From an uncultured Lachnospiraceae bacterium (GTDB lineage Bacteria; Bacillota; Clostridia; Lachnospirales; Lachnospiraceae): a stretch of 54,907 bases of DNA. Where the stretch lies: contig CAJTOW010000014.1 in NCBI GenBank assembly GCA_910577655.1, positions 1 to 54,907 on the forward strand. The letters are read 5' to 3'. Under the pieces are notes generated by a model. It had not been told where the DNA came from and did not search any database. It saw only the letters and a list, made by a program, of their open reading frames with translations. Position numbers and translations under genes: made by a program. Positions 32,973-41,135 of the stretch are shown one piece after another; the stretch's first letter is position 1; each line of letters opens with the position of its first letter.

Positions 32973-33715
32973 GACCAATTACTGGATTGCACCTGAACGC
33001 GGTATGTTCGCCAGTGACTGGGGAGCAGGTGAAAGGATTGCGCAGAACCCAGCGGCCTGACGAGGAGACCAAAGGCCGTGCCTTAAGGCCCATGAAAAAG
33101 GACGAATACGTTCCTGAGGACAAGAAAACTCCATCTGGACGCTACTGGATGGATAAGGATGAGAACGGAAAGCTCAGGGTTCATTTCGATGATCCGTCCC
33201 GGACGGAGGATCCTGTCACGGGAAACAAGAAGGTAGGCGCCGCCAATGAGGCTGGAACTGTGGAATATCTGGGAGATGTCAAGGCAGCAGAAGCTTCCGG
33301 CAAAGCAGCCCAGACAGAGGCCCTGGTGGATAAAGCAGAGAATGCCGTAAACGGGTCAGACAGGGCAGATGCATCTGATGGCAGCATGAAAGCAGACGAA
33401 GCAGGCAAAAAACAGATGACAGGTGTACCCGGCGAAAACGGAGACAAAAAGGCAGATGGACCGGAGGAGGATGGCAAGAAAGCCAACGGTTCTGACGAGA
33501 AGAAAAAAGTGGAGACATGTACCGGCGACACCAGCAAGGTTGACCGGGAGATCGAGAAGCTGAAGCGGAAGAAAAAAGAGCTGGAGCAGAAGGTCAACAG
33601 AGAATCCGATCCGGATAAGGCAGAAGACCTGAAAAAGCAGCTTGCCCAGGTAGAAAGAGAGCTGAGCCAAAAGGATAATGACAGCTACCGGCGGCGGCAT
33701 ACGGTCTTCCATTAA
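32969..33715 (+). CDS. Uncharacterised charged protein with C-terminal coiled coil
   Basis: A 248-residue protein that I do not recognise. The N-terminal 75 residues include RALRPMKKDEYVPEDKK and GRYWMDKDENGKLRVHFDDP, which look like a small folded unit. Residues 85-185 are low-complexity, rich in Ala, Asp, Gly and Lys. The last 60 (VDREIEKLKRKKKELEQKV...LKKQLAQVERELSQ) form a coiled coil. There is no signal peptide or membrane helix. GGAGG precedes ATG 32969, and the start overlaps the kinase stop, so it belongs to the two-component operon and may be its output or accessory protein. Confidence 0.75.
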   Translation: MRPITGLHLNAVCSPVTGEQVKGLRRTQRPDEETKGRALRPMKKDEYVPEDKKTPSGRYWMDKDENGKLRVHFDDPSRTEDPVTGNKKVGAANEAGTVEYLGDVKAAEASGKAAQTEALVDKAENAVNGSDRADASDGSMKADEAGKKQMTGVPGENGDKKADGPEEDGKKANGSDEKKKVETCTGDTSKVDREIEKLKRKKKELEQKVNRESDPDKAEDLKKQLAQVERELSQKDNDSYRRRHTVFH

Positions 33716-33745
33716 TCAAATACAACTATACTTTATCACACTCAA

Positions 33746-33779
33746 GGGGATGCCGTCAGATACTGGCGGCATCCCTTTT
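33746..33779 (+). terminator. Rho-independent terminator of the two-component operon
   Basis: GGGATGCCG (33747-33755) pairs with CGGCATCCC (33767-33775), followed by TTTT. A single family-A arm, TGAACTGTTAC, lies at 33806-33816, just before the convergent MBL gene. Confidence 0.8.
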
Positions 33780-33822
33780 CCAGTGTGTCTGGCGGGCGGA
33801 CATTCTGAACTGTTACATCTGT

Positions 33823-34629
33823 TTATAAAGAGATAATATCCTGGTCATCCGGGACATACAGATTCCCATGGTAGAAGGGCTGGCCTTCGGCCAGATAGCG
33901 TTCCCTGCGGCATCCCACGGTAGTCTTGTCCTCTGTATGCCACAGCACCAGATTGGGAATATGCAGCTCCTCTGCCAGAATACAGGCATCCTTTACCGTG
34001 CTGTGGTGCTTCTCATAGGGCTGGTGCTGTTGGCGCTCCTCATAGAGACAGAAGGCCTCGTGGAGCAGCCAGTCGCTGCCTTCCACAAAAGGCTTACAGA
34101 CTGGATTGTAGGGCTCGTCTCCGGCGCAGGTCAGGCGTTTGCCGTTTTTCAGGACAGTGGTGAAGCCGAACTGTCTGGCTTTGGTGGAATGAATATCAAA
34201 AAAGGTGACATCATAATCCAGAATATGTTTTGTCTCCCCGTTCTGCACCGGGACCAGATGGATCCGCTGTCCGATCAGCTTGTAGAACTTGCCCTGAAGG
34301 GTCAGCCGGCAGAAGGTATCAATGGTTTCCGGCAGCTCCTCATGACAGTAGATATTCAGATCCCCCTCATAAGTCCCTTTCAGCATCCGGGTAGCGATAA
34401 ACCGTACCATCCACACGATCCCCAGAAGATGGTCCGTATGCTCATGAGTCACAAAGATATGGTGGATCTGCTCATACCGCACTCCCATATCCTCCAGGAT
34501 CCGGAGAATCCCATTGCCGCCTCCGGCATCCACCATGAAAAACTGATCTTCATCACGGAGAGCAAAGCAGGTATTGTAATAGTGGGTTACAGCAGCATTG
34601 CCTGTACCAAAAACATATAATTCTTCCAT
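33823..34629 (-). CDS. MBL-fold metallo-hydrolase, RNase Z-like
   Basis: A 268-residue cytoplasmic metallo-beta-lactamase-fold protein. The zinc motif is FVTHEHTDHLLG (about 59-70); further ligands are likely in TCAGDEP (Asp) and the late LWHTED (His). The N-terminus ELYVFGTGNAAVTHYYNTCFAL and the GGGNGILRIL loop resemble the RNase Z/ElaC-like branch, but the long exosite arm of tRNA-processing RNase Z is not obvious. The substrate is therefore open (RNA, cyclic nucleotide or small ester). AGGAGG precedes the start at 34629. Confidence 0.88.
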   Translation of the reverse strand: MEELYVFGTGNAAVTHYYNTCFALRDEDQFFMVDAGGGNGILRILEDMGVRYEQIHHIFVTHEHTDHLLGIVWMVRFIATRMLKGTYEGDLNIYCHEELPETIDTFCRLTLQGKFYKLIGQRIHLVPVQNGETKHILDYDVTFFDIHSTKARQFGFTTVLKNGKRLTCAGDEPYNPVCKPFVEGSDWLLHEAFCLYEERQQHQPYEKHHSTVKDACILAEELHIPNLVLWHTEDKTTVGCRRERYLAEGQPFYHGNLYVPDDQDIISL

Positions 34630-34662
34630 AACATATTCCTCCTGGTAAAATTATCTGGATAA

Positions 34663-34691
34663 ATAATATCACAAGCCATTACGGACGTCAA
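34663..34691 (-). promoter_or_regulatory. Promoter of the MBL-fold gene
   Basis: Read on the minus strand: TTGACG (34691-34686), 17 bases, TATTAT (34668-34663). Confidence 0.65.
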
Positions 34692-34719
34692 AGGATAGTT
34701 ACAGGTACAATCCAGATAC

Positions 34720-34748
34720 TTGAAATATTAAAAGGGATAGAATATAAT
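34720..34748 (+). promoter_or_regulatory. fbp promoter
   Basis: TTGAAA (34720-34725), 17 bases, TATAAT (34743-34748). It lies back to back with the MBL promoter, the two -35 boxes 28 bases apart. Confidence 0.8.
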
Positions 34749-34792
34749 GGTAACCAGTGATTACCATCTACAGAAGCACACAGGAGGGGGAC

Positions 34793-36727
34793 ATGAGAGA
34801 TTTAGCGTATTTGAAACTGTTGGCAAAACACTATCCCAGCGTCAAGGCGGCGTCCAGTGAGATCATCAACCTGACTGCCATCTGCGGCCTGCCCAAGGGT
34901 ACCGAGTACTTTTTCAGTGATCTCCACGGAGAGTACGAGGCATTTATCAATCTGCTGCGCAGTGCCTCCGGGATCATCCGGGAGAAGATCAAGGAGACCT
35001 TTGGCCACATTATCCCTGAGAATGAGCAGATCGAGCTGGCCCACCTGATCTATTATCCGGACCGTAATCTGGCCCGCCTTACACGGGAGGGGAAGAATAC
35101 AGAGGAGTGGCAGCGGGTCACCATTTACCGGCTGGTGCAGATCTGCAAAGAGGTGTCTTCCAAGTACACCCGTTCCAAGGTGCGCAAAAAGATGCCTCCT
35201 GAGTTTGCCTACGTGATCGATGAGCTGCTCCATGTGGATTATAATGATGAGAATAAGCGGGTCTACTATGGTGAGATTATTTACTCCATTATCGATACCA
35301 AGATTGCGGACAAATTCATCGCGTCCCTCTGTGAGCTGATTCAGAGTCTGACTATAGACAGCCTTCATATTATCGGGGACATTTTTGACAGGGGGCCCCG
35401 GGCGGACATCATCATGAACGAGCTGATGCGGTGCCATGATGTGGATATCCAGTGGGGGAATCATGACATTTCCTGGATGGGCGCGGCCACGGGAAACCCG
35501 GCCTGTGTCTGCAATGTGCTGCGGATCGCCATCAGCTACAACAGCTTTGACGTCCTGGAGGACGGATATGGGATCAATCTGCGTCCCCTTTCCATGTTTG
35601 CGGCAAAGGTGTACAAGGACGATCCCTGCACCCGTTTCGTGCCAAAAATCCTGGATGAGAATATCTACGATGCAGTGGATCCCGGACTGGCGGCCAAGAT
35701 GCACAAGGCCATTGCCATCCTCCAGTTCAAGGTAGAGGGGCAGATCATCAGGCGCCACCCGGACTACGGCATGAATGACCGGATTCTGCTGGAGGCGGCA
35801 GATTTCGCCAAGGGGACAGTCATGATCCAGGGGAAGGAGCATGCCCTTCTGGATACGGCGTTTCCCACCATTGATCCTGGCGATCCCCTGAAGCTGACCC
35901 AGGAGGAGGAGGAGCTGCTCCATGCGCTGGTGCTGTCCTTCAAACACAGCGACCTGCTCCATAAGCATATCCGTTTCCTCTATTCTAACGGGGAGCTGTA
36001 TAAATGCTACAACGGCAACCTGATGTACCACGGCTGTATCCCCATGCGGGAGGACGGCAGCTTCGAGGAAATGCTCTGTGACGGGAGGCGGCTGGCCGGC
36101 AAGGCCCTGATGGACTACATCAGCGAGCAGATCCGCAAGGCATACTGTCTGGATGACAATGATCCAGGCAAGGCGGACGCCAGGGATCTGATGTGGTACC
36201 TCTGGTGCGGCGCCAAATCTCCGGTATTCGGCAAGGACAGGATGACTACCTTTGAGCATTATTTTGTGGCGGACAAGAGCACCCACAAGGAGCATATGAA
36301 CCCCTACTATCAGCTGAGCCAGAAGGTAGAGTACTGTGACCGGATTTTAAAGGAGTTCGGACTTCCGGTTAAGGGTTCCCATATTATCAACGGCCATGTG
36401 CCGGTGAAGATCAAGGATGGCGAGACTCCTATCAAGGCCAATGGCAAGCTGTATATCATTGACGGCGGTCTCTCCAAGGCCTACCAGAAGCAGACGGGAA
36501 TCGCCGGTTACACCCTGATCTACAATTCCCATCACCTGGCTCTTGCAGAGCACAAGCCTTTTGACCCGGAGAAGGAGAGTACCCCCCGGGTGACCATTGT
36601 GGAGAAGATGAAGAACCGGGTCATGGTGGCTGACACAGATAAAGGCGTAGAACTGAAGGAATGTATTGCGGACTTAAAGGAGCTGGTGGCAGCTTACCGG
36701 TCCGGCGATATTAAGGAGACGGAATGA
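34793..36727 (+). CDS. fbp: Fructose-1,6-bisphosphatase, class III
   Basis: A 644-residue gluconeogenic enzyme of the Firmicutes type, removing the 1-phosphate from fructose-1,6-bisphosphate. It is a metallophosphatase: YFFSDLHGEYEAF (about 40-52), IIGDIFDRGPRADI (about 195-208) and WGNHDISWMGA (about 223-233) carry the metal ligands, and the late GHVPVK adds a His. The length is normal for class III (about 640-670). The ATG at 34793 follows AGGAGGGGG; an in-frame ATG 36 bases earlier lacks this spacing. It overlaps the DUF1700 gene by four bases. Confidence 0.96.
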   Translation: MRDLAYLKLLAKHYPSVKAASSEIINLTAICGLPKGTEYFFSDLHGEYEAFINLLRSASGIIREKIKETFGHIIPENEQIELAHLIYYPDRNLARLTREGKNTEEWQRVTIYRLVQICKEVSSKYTRSKVRKKMPPEFAYVIDELLHVDYNDENKRVYYGEIIYSIIDTKIADKFIASLCELIQSLTIDSLHIIGDIFDRGPRADIIMNELMRCHDVDIQWGNHDISWMGAATGNPACVCNVLRIAISYNSFDVLEDGYGINLRPLSMFAAKVYKDDPCTRFVPKILDENIYDAVDPGLAAKMHKAIAILQFKVEGQIIRRHPDYGMNDRILLEAADFAKGTVMIQGKEHALLDTAFPTIDPGDPLKLTQEEEELLHALVLSFKHSDLLHKHIRFLYSNGELYKCYNGNLMYHGCIPMREDGSFEEMLCDGRRLAGKALMDYISEQIRKAYCLDDNDPGKADARDLMWYLWCGAKSPVFGKDRMTTFEHYFVADKSTHKEHMNPYYQLSQKVEYCDRILKEFGLPVKGSHIINGHVPVKIKDGETPIKANGKLYIIDGGLSKAYQKQTGIAGYTLIYNSHHLALAEHKPFDPEKESTPRVTIVEKMKNRVMVADTDKGVELKECIADLKELVAAYRSGDIKETE

Positions 36728-37221
36728 ACAGAGAAGAATTTCTCCAGGGACTAAGAGATGCTCTTTCCGGACATGTCCCCCCGGCAGTGGTCCGGGAGAA
36801 TCTGGAATATTATGATGATTATATCCGCACGGAATGCCGGAAGGGACGGACAGAGGCGGATGTGATGGCGGAGTTGGGGGATCCCAGGCTCATTGCCAAA
36901 ACCATTGAGGATACGACCCCCGGCTCCGGGGAGGGCGCTTATGAGGAGTACCACTCCTCCGGCTTTGGCTATTCCGGCAAAGACAGCCAGTATGCCCGCG
37001 GCATGGCCGGACAAGATCCGGAGTATCAGAGCTCCAGGAACATCCATTATTATGATCTGAACAAATGGTACTGGAAGGTGATCGGGATCGTGGCTGTGAT
37101 TCTGGTTCTGACCATGGTTATCTCCATCGTCACGGGGATTCTGACTATCGTGGTTCCCATGCTTCCGGCCCTGATCATGGTGGCCCTGGTCATGTGGTTT
37201 GTCAGGGGGCCGAAGCACTAG
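36724..37221 (+). CDS. DUF1700-family membrane protein
   Basis: A 165-residue protein. The N-terminal 65 residues (MNREEFLQGLRDAL...YYDDYIRTECRKGRTEADVMAELGDPRLIAKTI) are the DUF1700 domain, often found beside PadR-type regulators or in envelope-stress genes. A Gly/Tyr/Ser-rich linker and two or three membrane segments (about 115-160) follow. It is coupled to fbp by an ATGA overlap, though a role in sugar metabolism is not implied. Its TAG stop is part of the CTAG target site duplicated by the MITE that follows, so the insertion hit exactly at the end of the gene. Confidence 0.85.
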   Translation: MNREEFLQGLRDALSGHVPPAVVRENLEYYDDYIRTECRKGRTEADVMAELGDPRLIAKTIEDTTPGSGEGAYEEYHSSGFGYSGKDSQYARGMAGQDPEYQSSRNIHYYDLNKWYWKVIGIVAVILVLTMVISIVTGILTIVVPMLPALIMVALVMWFVRGPKH

Positions 37222-37388
37222 AGTGTGTCTGAAAATTGCTGGATATTCGTCAATATGCGGAAAGTAGGCAAAAACCATACCCTGGTTCACTCTTTTTCTG
37301 CGCTTTAGGGCAGATAACCGGGGCTTCTAAGGATATTTCCAGCGATTTCATACCGGATTTTGTGCAGAATTTAATTTTCAGACACACT
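37222..37388. mobile_element. MITE, 167 bp, with 16-bp terminal inverted repeats
   Basis: AGTGTGTCTGAAAATT (37222-37237) is the exact complement of 37373-37388. CTAG flanks both sides (37218-37221 and 37389-37392) as a target-site duplication. The interior has no transposase frame; inner arms GCTGGATAT/ATATTTCCAGC continue the fold. Short length, perfect ends and the 4-bp duplication define a non-autonomous element moved by an IS5/IS1182-like transposase encoded elsewhere; the IS family is inference from the CTAG target. Confidence 0.88.
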
Positions 37389-37526
37389 CTAGAGCGCACA
37401 TTCCGAAATCAGCCTATGTGAAACTACGGTATTCGGCTATAATTACTGCTGATTTCACAAAAATTTCGTTGTAAAAAGCAGGTATCATATCAGAAGTTCG
37501 CTGTAGTACTAGATTTTGCGTAAAGC

Positions 37527-37550
37527 GGGGGGCAGATTTGCCCCCCATTT
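37527..37550 (+). terminator. Terminator downstream of the MITE
   Basis: GGGGGGCA-gatt-TGCCCCCC followed by ATTTTCT. It probably was the fbp-DUF1700 terminator, pushed away by the MITE. The next 330 bases hold AT-rich sequence and the promoter at 37884; no gene is seen. Confidence 0.8.
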
Positions 37551-37883
37551 TCTATACATGTAAAGTGGGGCAGGCTCGGCATCATAAGGGACAACGTATA
37601 CACTTTCTTACAGGGCTTTGTTCCATCTGCCAATTATTCTGCTGCTATATTTAACATTTACCTCTTAAAACCAGTCCGGCTTCGATTTATGAAGGCCATT
37701 TGTTACAAAAATTCTAAATTTCAAGAAGCCCCGGTGATTCTGTTACAAAGAATGAATTTCCCTTAAAAATATAAATTTCATGGAAAAAATCAGGAATTCA
37801 TCCCATCTATTTCACGGAAAAATCCAGTTTTATGAAGAAATGTAATATTTTATTAATAAATTATAAAAATCCCTCCAGAACGG

Positions 37884-37912
37884 TTGACACGAAAAAGAAT
37901 TATATGTATAAT
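37884..37912 (+). promoter_or_regulatory. Consensus sigma-A promoter of the NlpC/P60 gene
   Basis: TTGACA (37884-37889), 17 bases, TATAAT (37907-37912): both boxes perfect. The 71-base leader contains the repeated motif TTGTAACA twice (near 37926 and 37939). Confidence 0.88.
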
Positions 37913-37989
37913 GAAAATGTAAAAAGTTGTAACAATTTTGTAACAGATAAGTATACAATGATTATTACATAGAATGGAGTGAATGAGCT

Positions 37990-38628
37990 ATGAAATCCAG
38001 GATTTATATGACAGCAGTTGCGTTACTTGCAGGTTCTCTTACTATGGCGGTACCGGTGACCACATGGGCCGATACAGATACTGCTTCTCCGGTGCTGGAG
38101 ATGCCGATGGAAGAGGACGATGAGGATGCGGCCGAGGAGATCGCGGCTGATCTGGAAACAGAAGAGGCCATTTCCCAGGTAATTGAAGCAGGTGCAGGAG
38201 AGTCCATTGAGGACGAAGAGGAGGAGATTCAAGAGGAAGAGGAGGAAGCTGCCGCTGCCGCTGTCAATGTCCGTCAGAATCTGGTCAATTATGCCCTGCA
38301 GTTTGTAGGAAGACCCTACCGGGCAGGAGGCAATGATCCCCACGTGGGCGCGGACTGTTCCGGCTTTGTTAAATATGTTATGCAGTATGGAGCAGGGATC
38401 TCCATGAACCGTTCCTCAGGAGCCCAGGCCAGCCAGGGTACTGCCATCAGTGCAGATGTCATGCAGCCAGGGGACCTGCTGTTTTATGGACAAGGCTCCA
38501 GGATCAATCACGTGGCTATGTATATCGGCAACGGCCAGATTGTACATGCCTCCACCGAGAGAACCGGGATCAAGATTTCTAAATGGAATTACCGTATGCC
38601 GGTCAGGATTGTTAGTATGCTGGGATAA
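37990..38628 (+). CDS. Secreted NlpC/P60 peptidoglycan endopeptidase
   Basis: A 212-residue exported enzyme. The signal peptide (MKSRIYMTAVALLAGSLTMAV, cleavage likely near TWA) is followed by a very acidic region of about 65 residues (Glu/Asp/Ala) and the C-terminal NlpC/P60 domain (about 95-212). The catalytic Cys is in GADCSGFVKYV, the His in INHVAMYIGNG, with a third polar residue in QIVHAST. Such enzymes cut the D-gamma-Glu to diamino-acid bond of wall peptides and release fragments that the downstream transporter and peptidases could use. The promoter is perfect, so it is probably abundant. Confidence 0.93.
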   Translation: MKSRIYMTAVALLAGSLTMAVPVTTWADTDTASPVLEMPMEEDDEDAAEEIAADLETEEAISQVIEAGAGESIEDEEEEIQEEEEEAAAAAVNVRQNLVNYALQFVGRPYRAGGNDPHVGADCSGFVKYVMQYGAGISMNRSSGAQASQGTAISADVMQPGDLLFYGQGSRINHVAMYIGNGQIVHASTERTGIKISKWNYRMPVRIVSMLG

Positions 38629-38680
38629 AGGATATCGCGGCAGGTCTGAACTGTTATGAATGGTAGTTAATAATAAATCC

Positions 38681-38724
38681 AAAGCCGGGAAGTCTGGATC
38701 ACAAAATCCAGACTTCCCGGCTTT
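38681..38724. terminator. Strong hairpin (19-bp perfect stem) after the NlpC/P60 gene
   Basis: 38681-38699 (AAAGCCGGGAAGTCTGGAT) pairs perfectly with 38706-38724 across a six-base loop. There is no long T-run on the plus strand. A family-A arm precedes it (38647-38656). Confidence 0.75.
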
Positions 38725-38788
38725 GCTGGATGGTGTCTGAGGTGTTACCACGGTATCACCTTATCTTTTACATAGGGGGATTTGACTC

Positions 38789-38817
38789 TTTACAAATGAA
38801 GGCAGAGATTGTATACT
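38789..38817 (+). promoter_or_regulatory. Promoter of the aminotransferase-P1 peptidase pair
   Basis: TTTACA (38789-38794), 17 bases, TATACT (38812-38817). A diverged family-A palindrome (about 38889-38917) lies in the leader. Confidence 0.65.
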
Positions 38818-38993
38818 GTAGTGAAGATTTCGGTCTGGCCTGGTCTGGCTGGAAGCGGGCCGAAAGAATAAGAAAGCGAATAACAGGCAGCCGTTCAGGG
38901 GACATCTGAACTGTTGCAATAACAGAGCAATCATAACCATTCAGGAGAGCTGAACAGTAAAAGGCTATGAAAACCAGAAGGAGGAAAAAGGCT

Positions 38994-39836
38994 ATGGAAC
39001 AGATGGAAAACCTTGCCTATTATAATGGAAGGATCACATCCATTGAGGATATGATGATACCGGCCAATGACAGGGGATTTTATTTTGGAGATGGGATCTA
39101 CGAGGTGGCGATGGTATTCAACCACAGGATCTTTGCACTGGAGGATCATCTGGAGCGGATGGCAAACAGTGCTGCCATGGTGCAGATCGGGCTGCCCATG
39201 GCCAGGGAGGAGATCGGCAGGCTGCTGTCGGAGCTGGCGCTGAAGGTGGAGAGTCCCTGCCAGTTTCTCTATTGGCAGATTACACGGGCGACGGCGCCCA
39301 GAAACCATCTTTTTCCCAGCCAGGTTCCCAGTAATCTCTATGTGTACAGCAAACCCTGGAAGGGGGTGGAGATGTCAGATGAGTACCGTCTCATAAGTGT
39401 GGACGACACCCGTTTCCTCCACTGCAATATCAAGACCCTGAACCTGCTTCCCAATGTCATGGCAGCCCAGAAGGCCAGGGAGGCCGGGTGCAGCGAGGCA
39501 GTGTTCGTCCGTGACGGCTATGTGACAGAGGGCTCCCATTCCAATATTTCCATTATTAAAGACGGCGTGTTCATCACCCATCCCCTGGACAACCTGATCC
39601 TTCCAGGCACAGAGCGCAAGCATATGCTGGCTTATTGCAAGGAGCTGGGAATACCCACAAAGGAGCGGGCATTTACCCTGGAGGAACTGGCTGAGGCAGA
39701 TGAGATTATCGTCTCCAGTACCAGTCACCCCAGTATGCGGGCCATGGAGCTGGACAAAAAGGCGGTAGGCATGAAAAACCCGGAGCTGGTGGAGAAGCTG
39801 CGGAAGAAATATATGGATGAGATCGAAGCACTGTAG
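38994..39836 (+). CDS. dat: D-amino acid aminotransferase (class IV PLP)
   Basis: A 280-residue class IV aminotransferase. NGRITSIEDMMIPANDRGFYFGDGIYEV at the N-terminus, the PLP lysine in CNIKTLNLLPNVMA (about 138-151), then EGSHSNISIIKDG and IVSSTSHPS are D-amino-acid-transaminase features; branched-chain enzymes of the same fold differ around the N-I-K-T/S-LNLL loop. It would exchange the amino group between D-Ala, D-Glu and their oxo acids. The start at 38994 follows AAGGAGG; an ATG 27 bases earlier lacks a good site. It is followed after 116 bases by the P1 peptidase. Branched-chain activity is the main alternative. Confidence 0.88.
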   Translation: MEQMENLAYYNGRITSIEDMMIPANDRGFYFGDGIYEVAMVFNHRIFALEDHLERMANSAAMVQIGLPMAREEIGRLLSELALKVESPCQFLYWQITRATAPRNHLFPSQVPSNLYVYSKPWKGVEMSDEYRLISVDDTRFLHCNIKTLNLLPNVMAAQKAREAGCSEAVFVRDGYVTEGSHSNISIIKDGVFITHPLDNLILPGTERKHMLAYCKELGIPTKERAFTLEELAEADEIIVSSTSHPSMRAMELDKKAVGMKNPELVEKLRKKYMDEIEAL

Positions 39837-39952
39837 GGTCAGTTGCTGAGGGGTGTCTTCTTGTCTTTGGAAAGTATGGGGCAGGAAGCGGCAGGCACCG
39901 GTCCGATGTGAAACCGGAGACTGCATATCATCATTTGGGAGGAGAGCAACTG

Positions 39953-41089
39953 ATGAACCAGAAAAGAATTCGTGATTATGGAATCATACCCGGCCGCATG
40001 AAGCCGGGGAAATGGAACAAGATTACCGACGTGCCCGGTGTGCTGGTGGGCCATTCCACCATCCGGACCCAGGAGAACCATACCGGTGTTACGGTGATCC
40101 TTCCAGGGAGGGACAATGCTTTTGCAAGGAATTATGTGGCAGCCTCTTATGTCCACAATGGCTTTGGCAAAAGCTGCGGCCTGGTTCAGATCGATGAGCT
40201 GGGGACCCTGGAGACGCCCATTGCCCTTACCAACACCCTGAATGTGGGGCTGGTATGGGATGCCATGGCAGAATATGTGATCCGGCAGTGCAAAAAGGAT
40301 GGGGTCCCGGTGCGAAGCCTGAATCCGGTGGTGGGAGAATGCAATGACAGCCAGATCAACCATATCCAGAAACGCGCGGTAAAGGCAGAGCATGTATGGG
40401 AAGCCATAGAGGGTGCAAAGGTGGACTTTGAGGAAGGCGCCGTAGGTGCCGGTGCCGGAACCATCTGCTACGGCCTGAAAGGCGGGATCGGTTCCGCTTC
40501 CAGGATCGTGGAACTCTACGGGAAGGAGTATACTATCGGTGTGCTGGTTCAGTCCAACTTCGGGGCTACTGCGGATCTGGTGCTGGATGGTGTCCGGACA
40601 GGGGAAAAGATTCTGGAAATAAAGAAGAAAATGGACGAAAACCAGGGCCAAAACAACGGTATGGAAGCTTCCAGGCTTCATGATGAAAGCGTCATGGATA
40701 TGGCTTGTTCCTGCAAAGAGGGCCCTATGGCCGTCTCCCAGTGCGACAAAGGCTCCATCATGACCATCCTGGCAACGGACCTTCCGGTGTCGGACCGGCA
40801 GTTAAAGCGGATTCTGCGCCGCAGCGCGGTGGGGATTGCCCGCACCGGCGCCTATACCGGCCATGGCAGCGGAGAGGTGATGATCGGCTTCACCACAGCC
40901 AACCGGGTGCCCTCCGGGACGGCGGAGGAGCCGGTGACCCAGACCATACTCCACGAGTCCCTGATCAATCAGGCTTTCCAGGCCGCCGCCGAAGCGGCCC
41001 ATGAGGCCATCCTCAATTCCATGGCCTGTGCCGCAAGAACCGTTGGTATAGACGGGGAGGTCTATTACGGGCTGGGAGAGTTTCTGTAA
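39953..41089 (+). CDS. P1-family (S58, DmpA-like) aminopeptidase
   Basis: A 378-residue Ntn-type hydrolase related to D-aminopeptidase DmpA and beta-peptidyl aminopeptidases. DYGIIPGRMKPGKWNKITDVPGVLVGHSTI is the usual start; the self-cleavage and nucleophile site is GLKGGIGSASRIV (Ser of GSAS; about 182-194), preceded by the conserved VGAGAGTICYG. The enzyme matures by cutting before that Ser and removes N-terminal D- or small residues. GGGAGGAGAG precedes ATG 39953. It is convergent with the regulator gene; no terminator is visible between them. Confidence 0.92.
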   Translation: MNQKRIRDYGIIPGRMKPGKWNKITDVPGVLVGHSTIRTQENHTGVTVILPGRDNAFARNYVAASYVHNGFGKSCGLVQIDELGTLETPIALTNTLNVGLVWDAMAEYVIRQCKKDGVPVRSLNPVVGECNDSQINHIQKRAVKAEHVWEAIEGAKVDFEEGAVGAGAGTICYGLKGGIGSASRIVELYGKEYTIGVLVQSNFGATADLVLDGVRTGEKILEIKKKMDENQGQNNGMEASRLHDESVMDMACSCKEGPMAVSQCDKGSIMTILATDLPVSDRQLKRILRRSAVGIARTGAYTGHGSGEVMIGFTTANRVPSGTAEEPVTQTILHESLINQAFQAAAEAAHEAILNSMACAARTVGIDGEVYYGLGEFL

Positions 41090-41135
41090 TCATACACACA
41101 GCTTTTGACCGGCTTACAGGAATTCTGGCACACCT

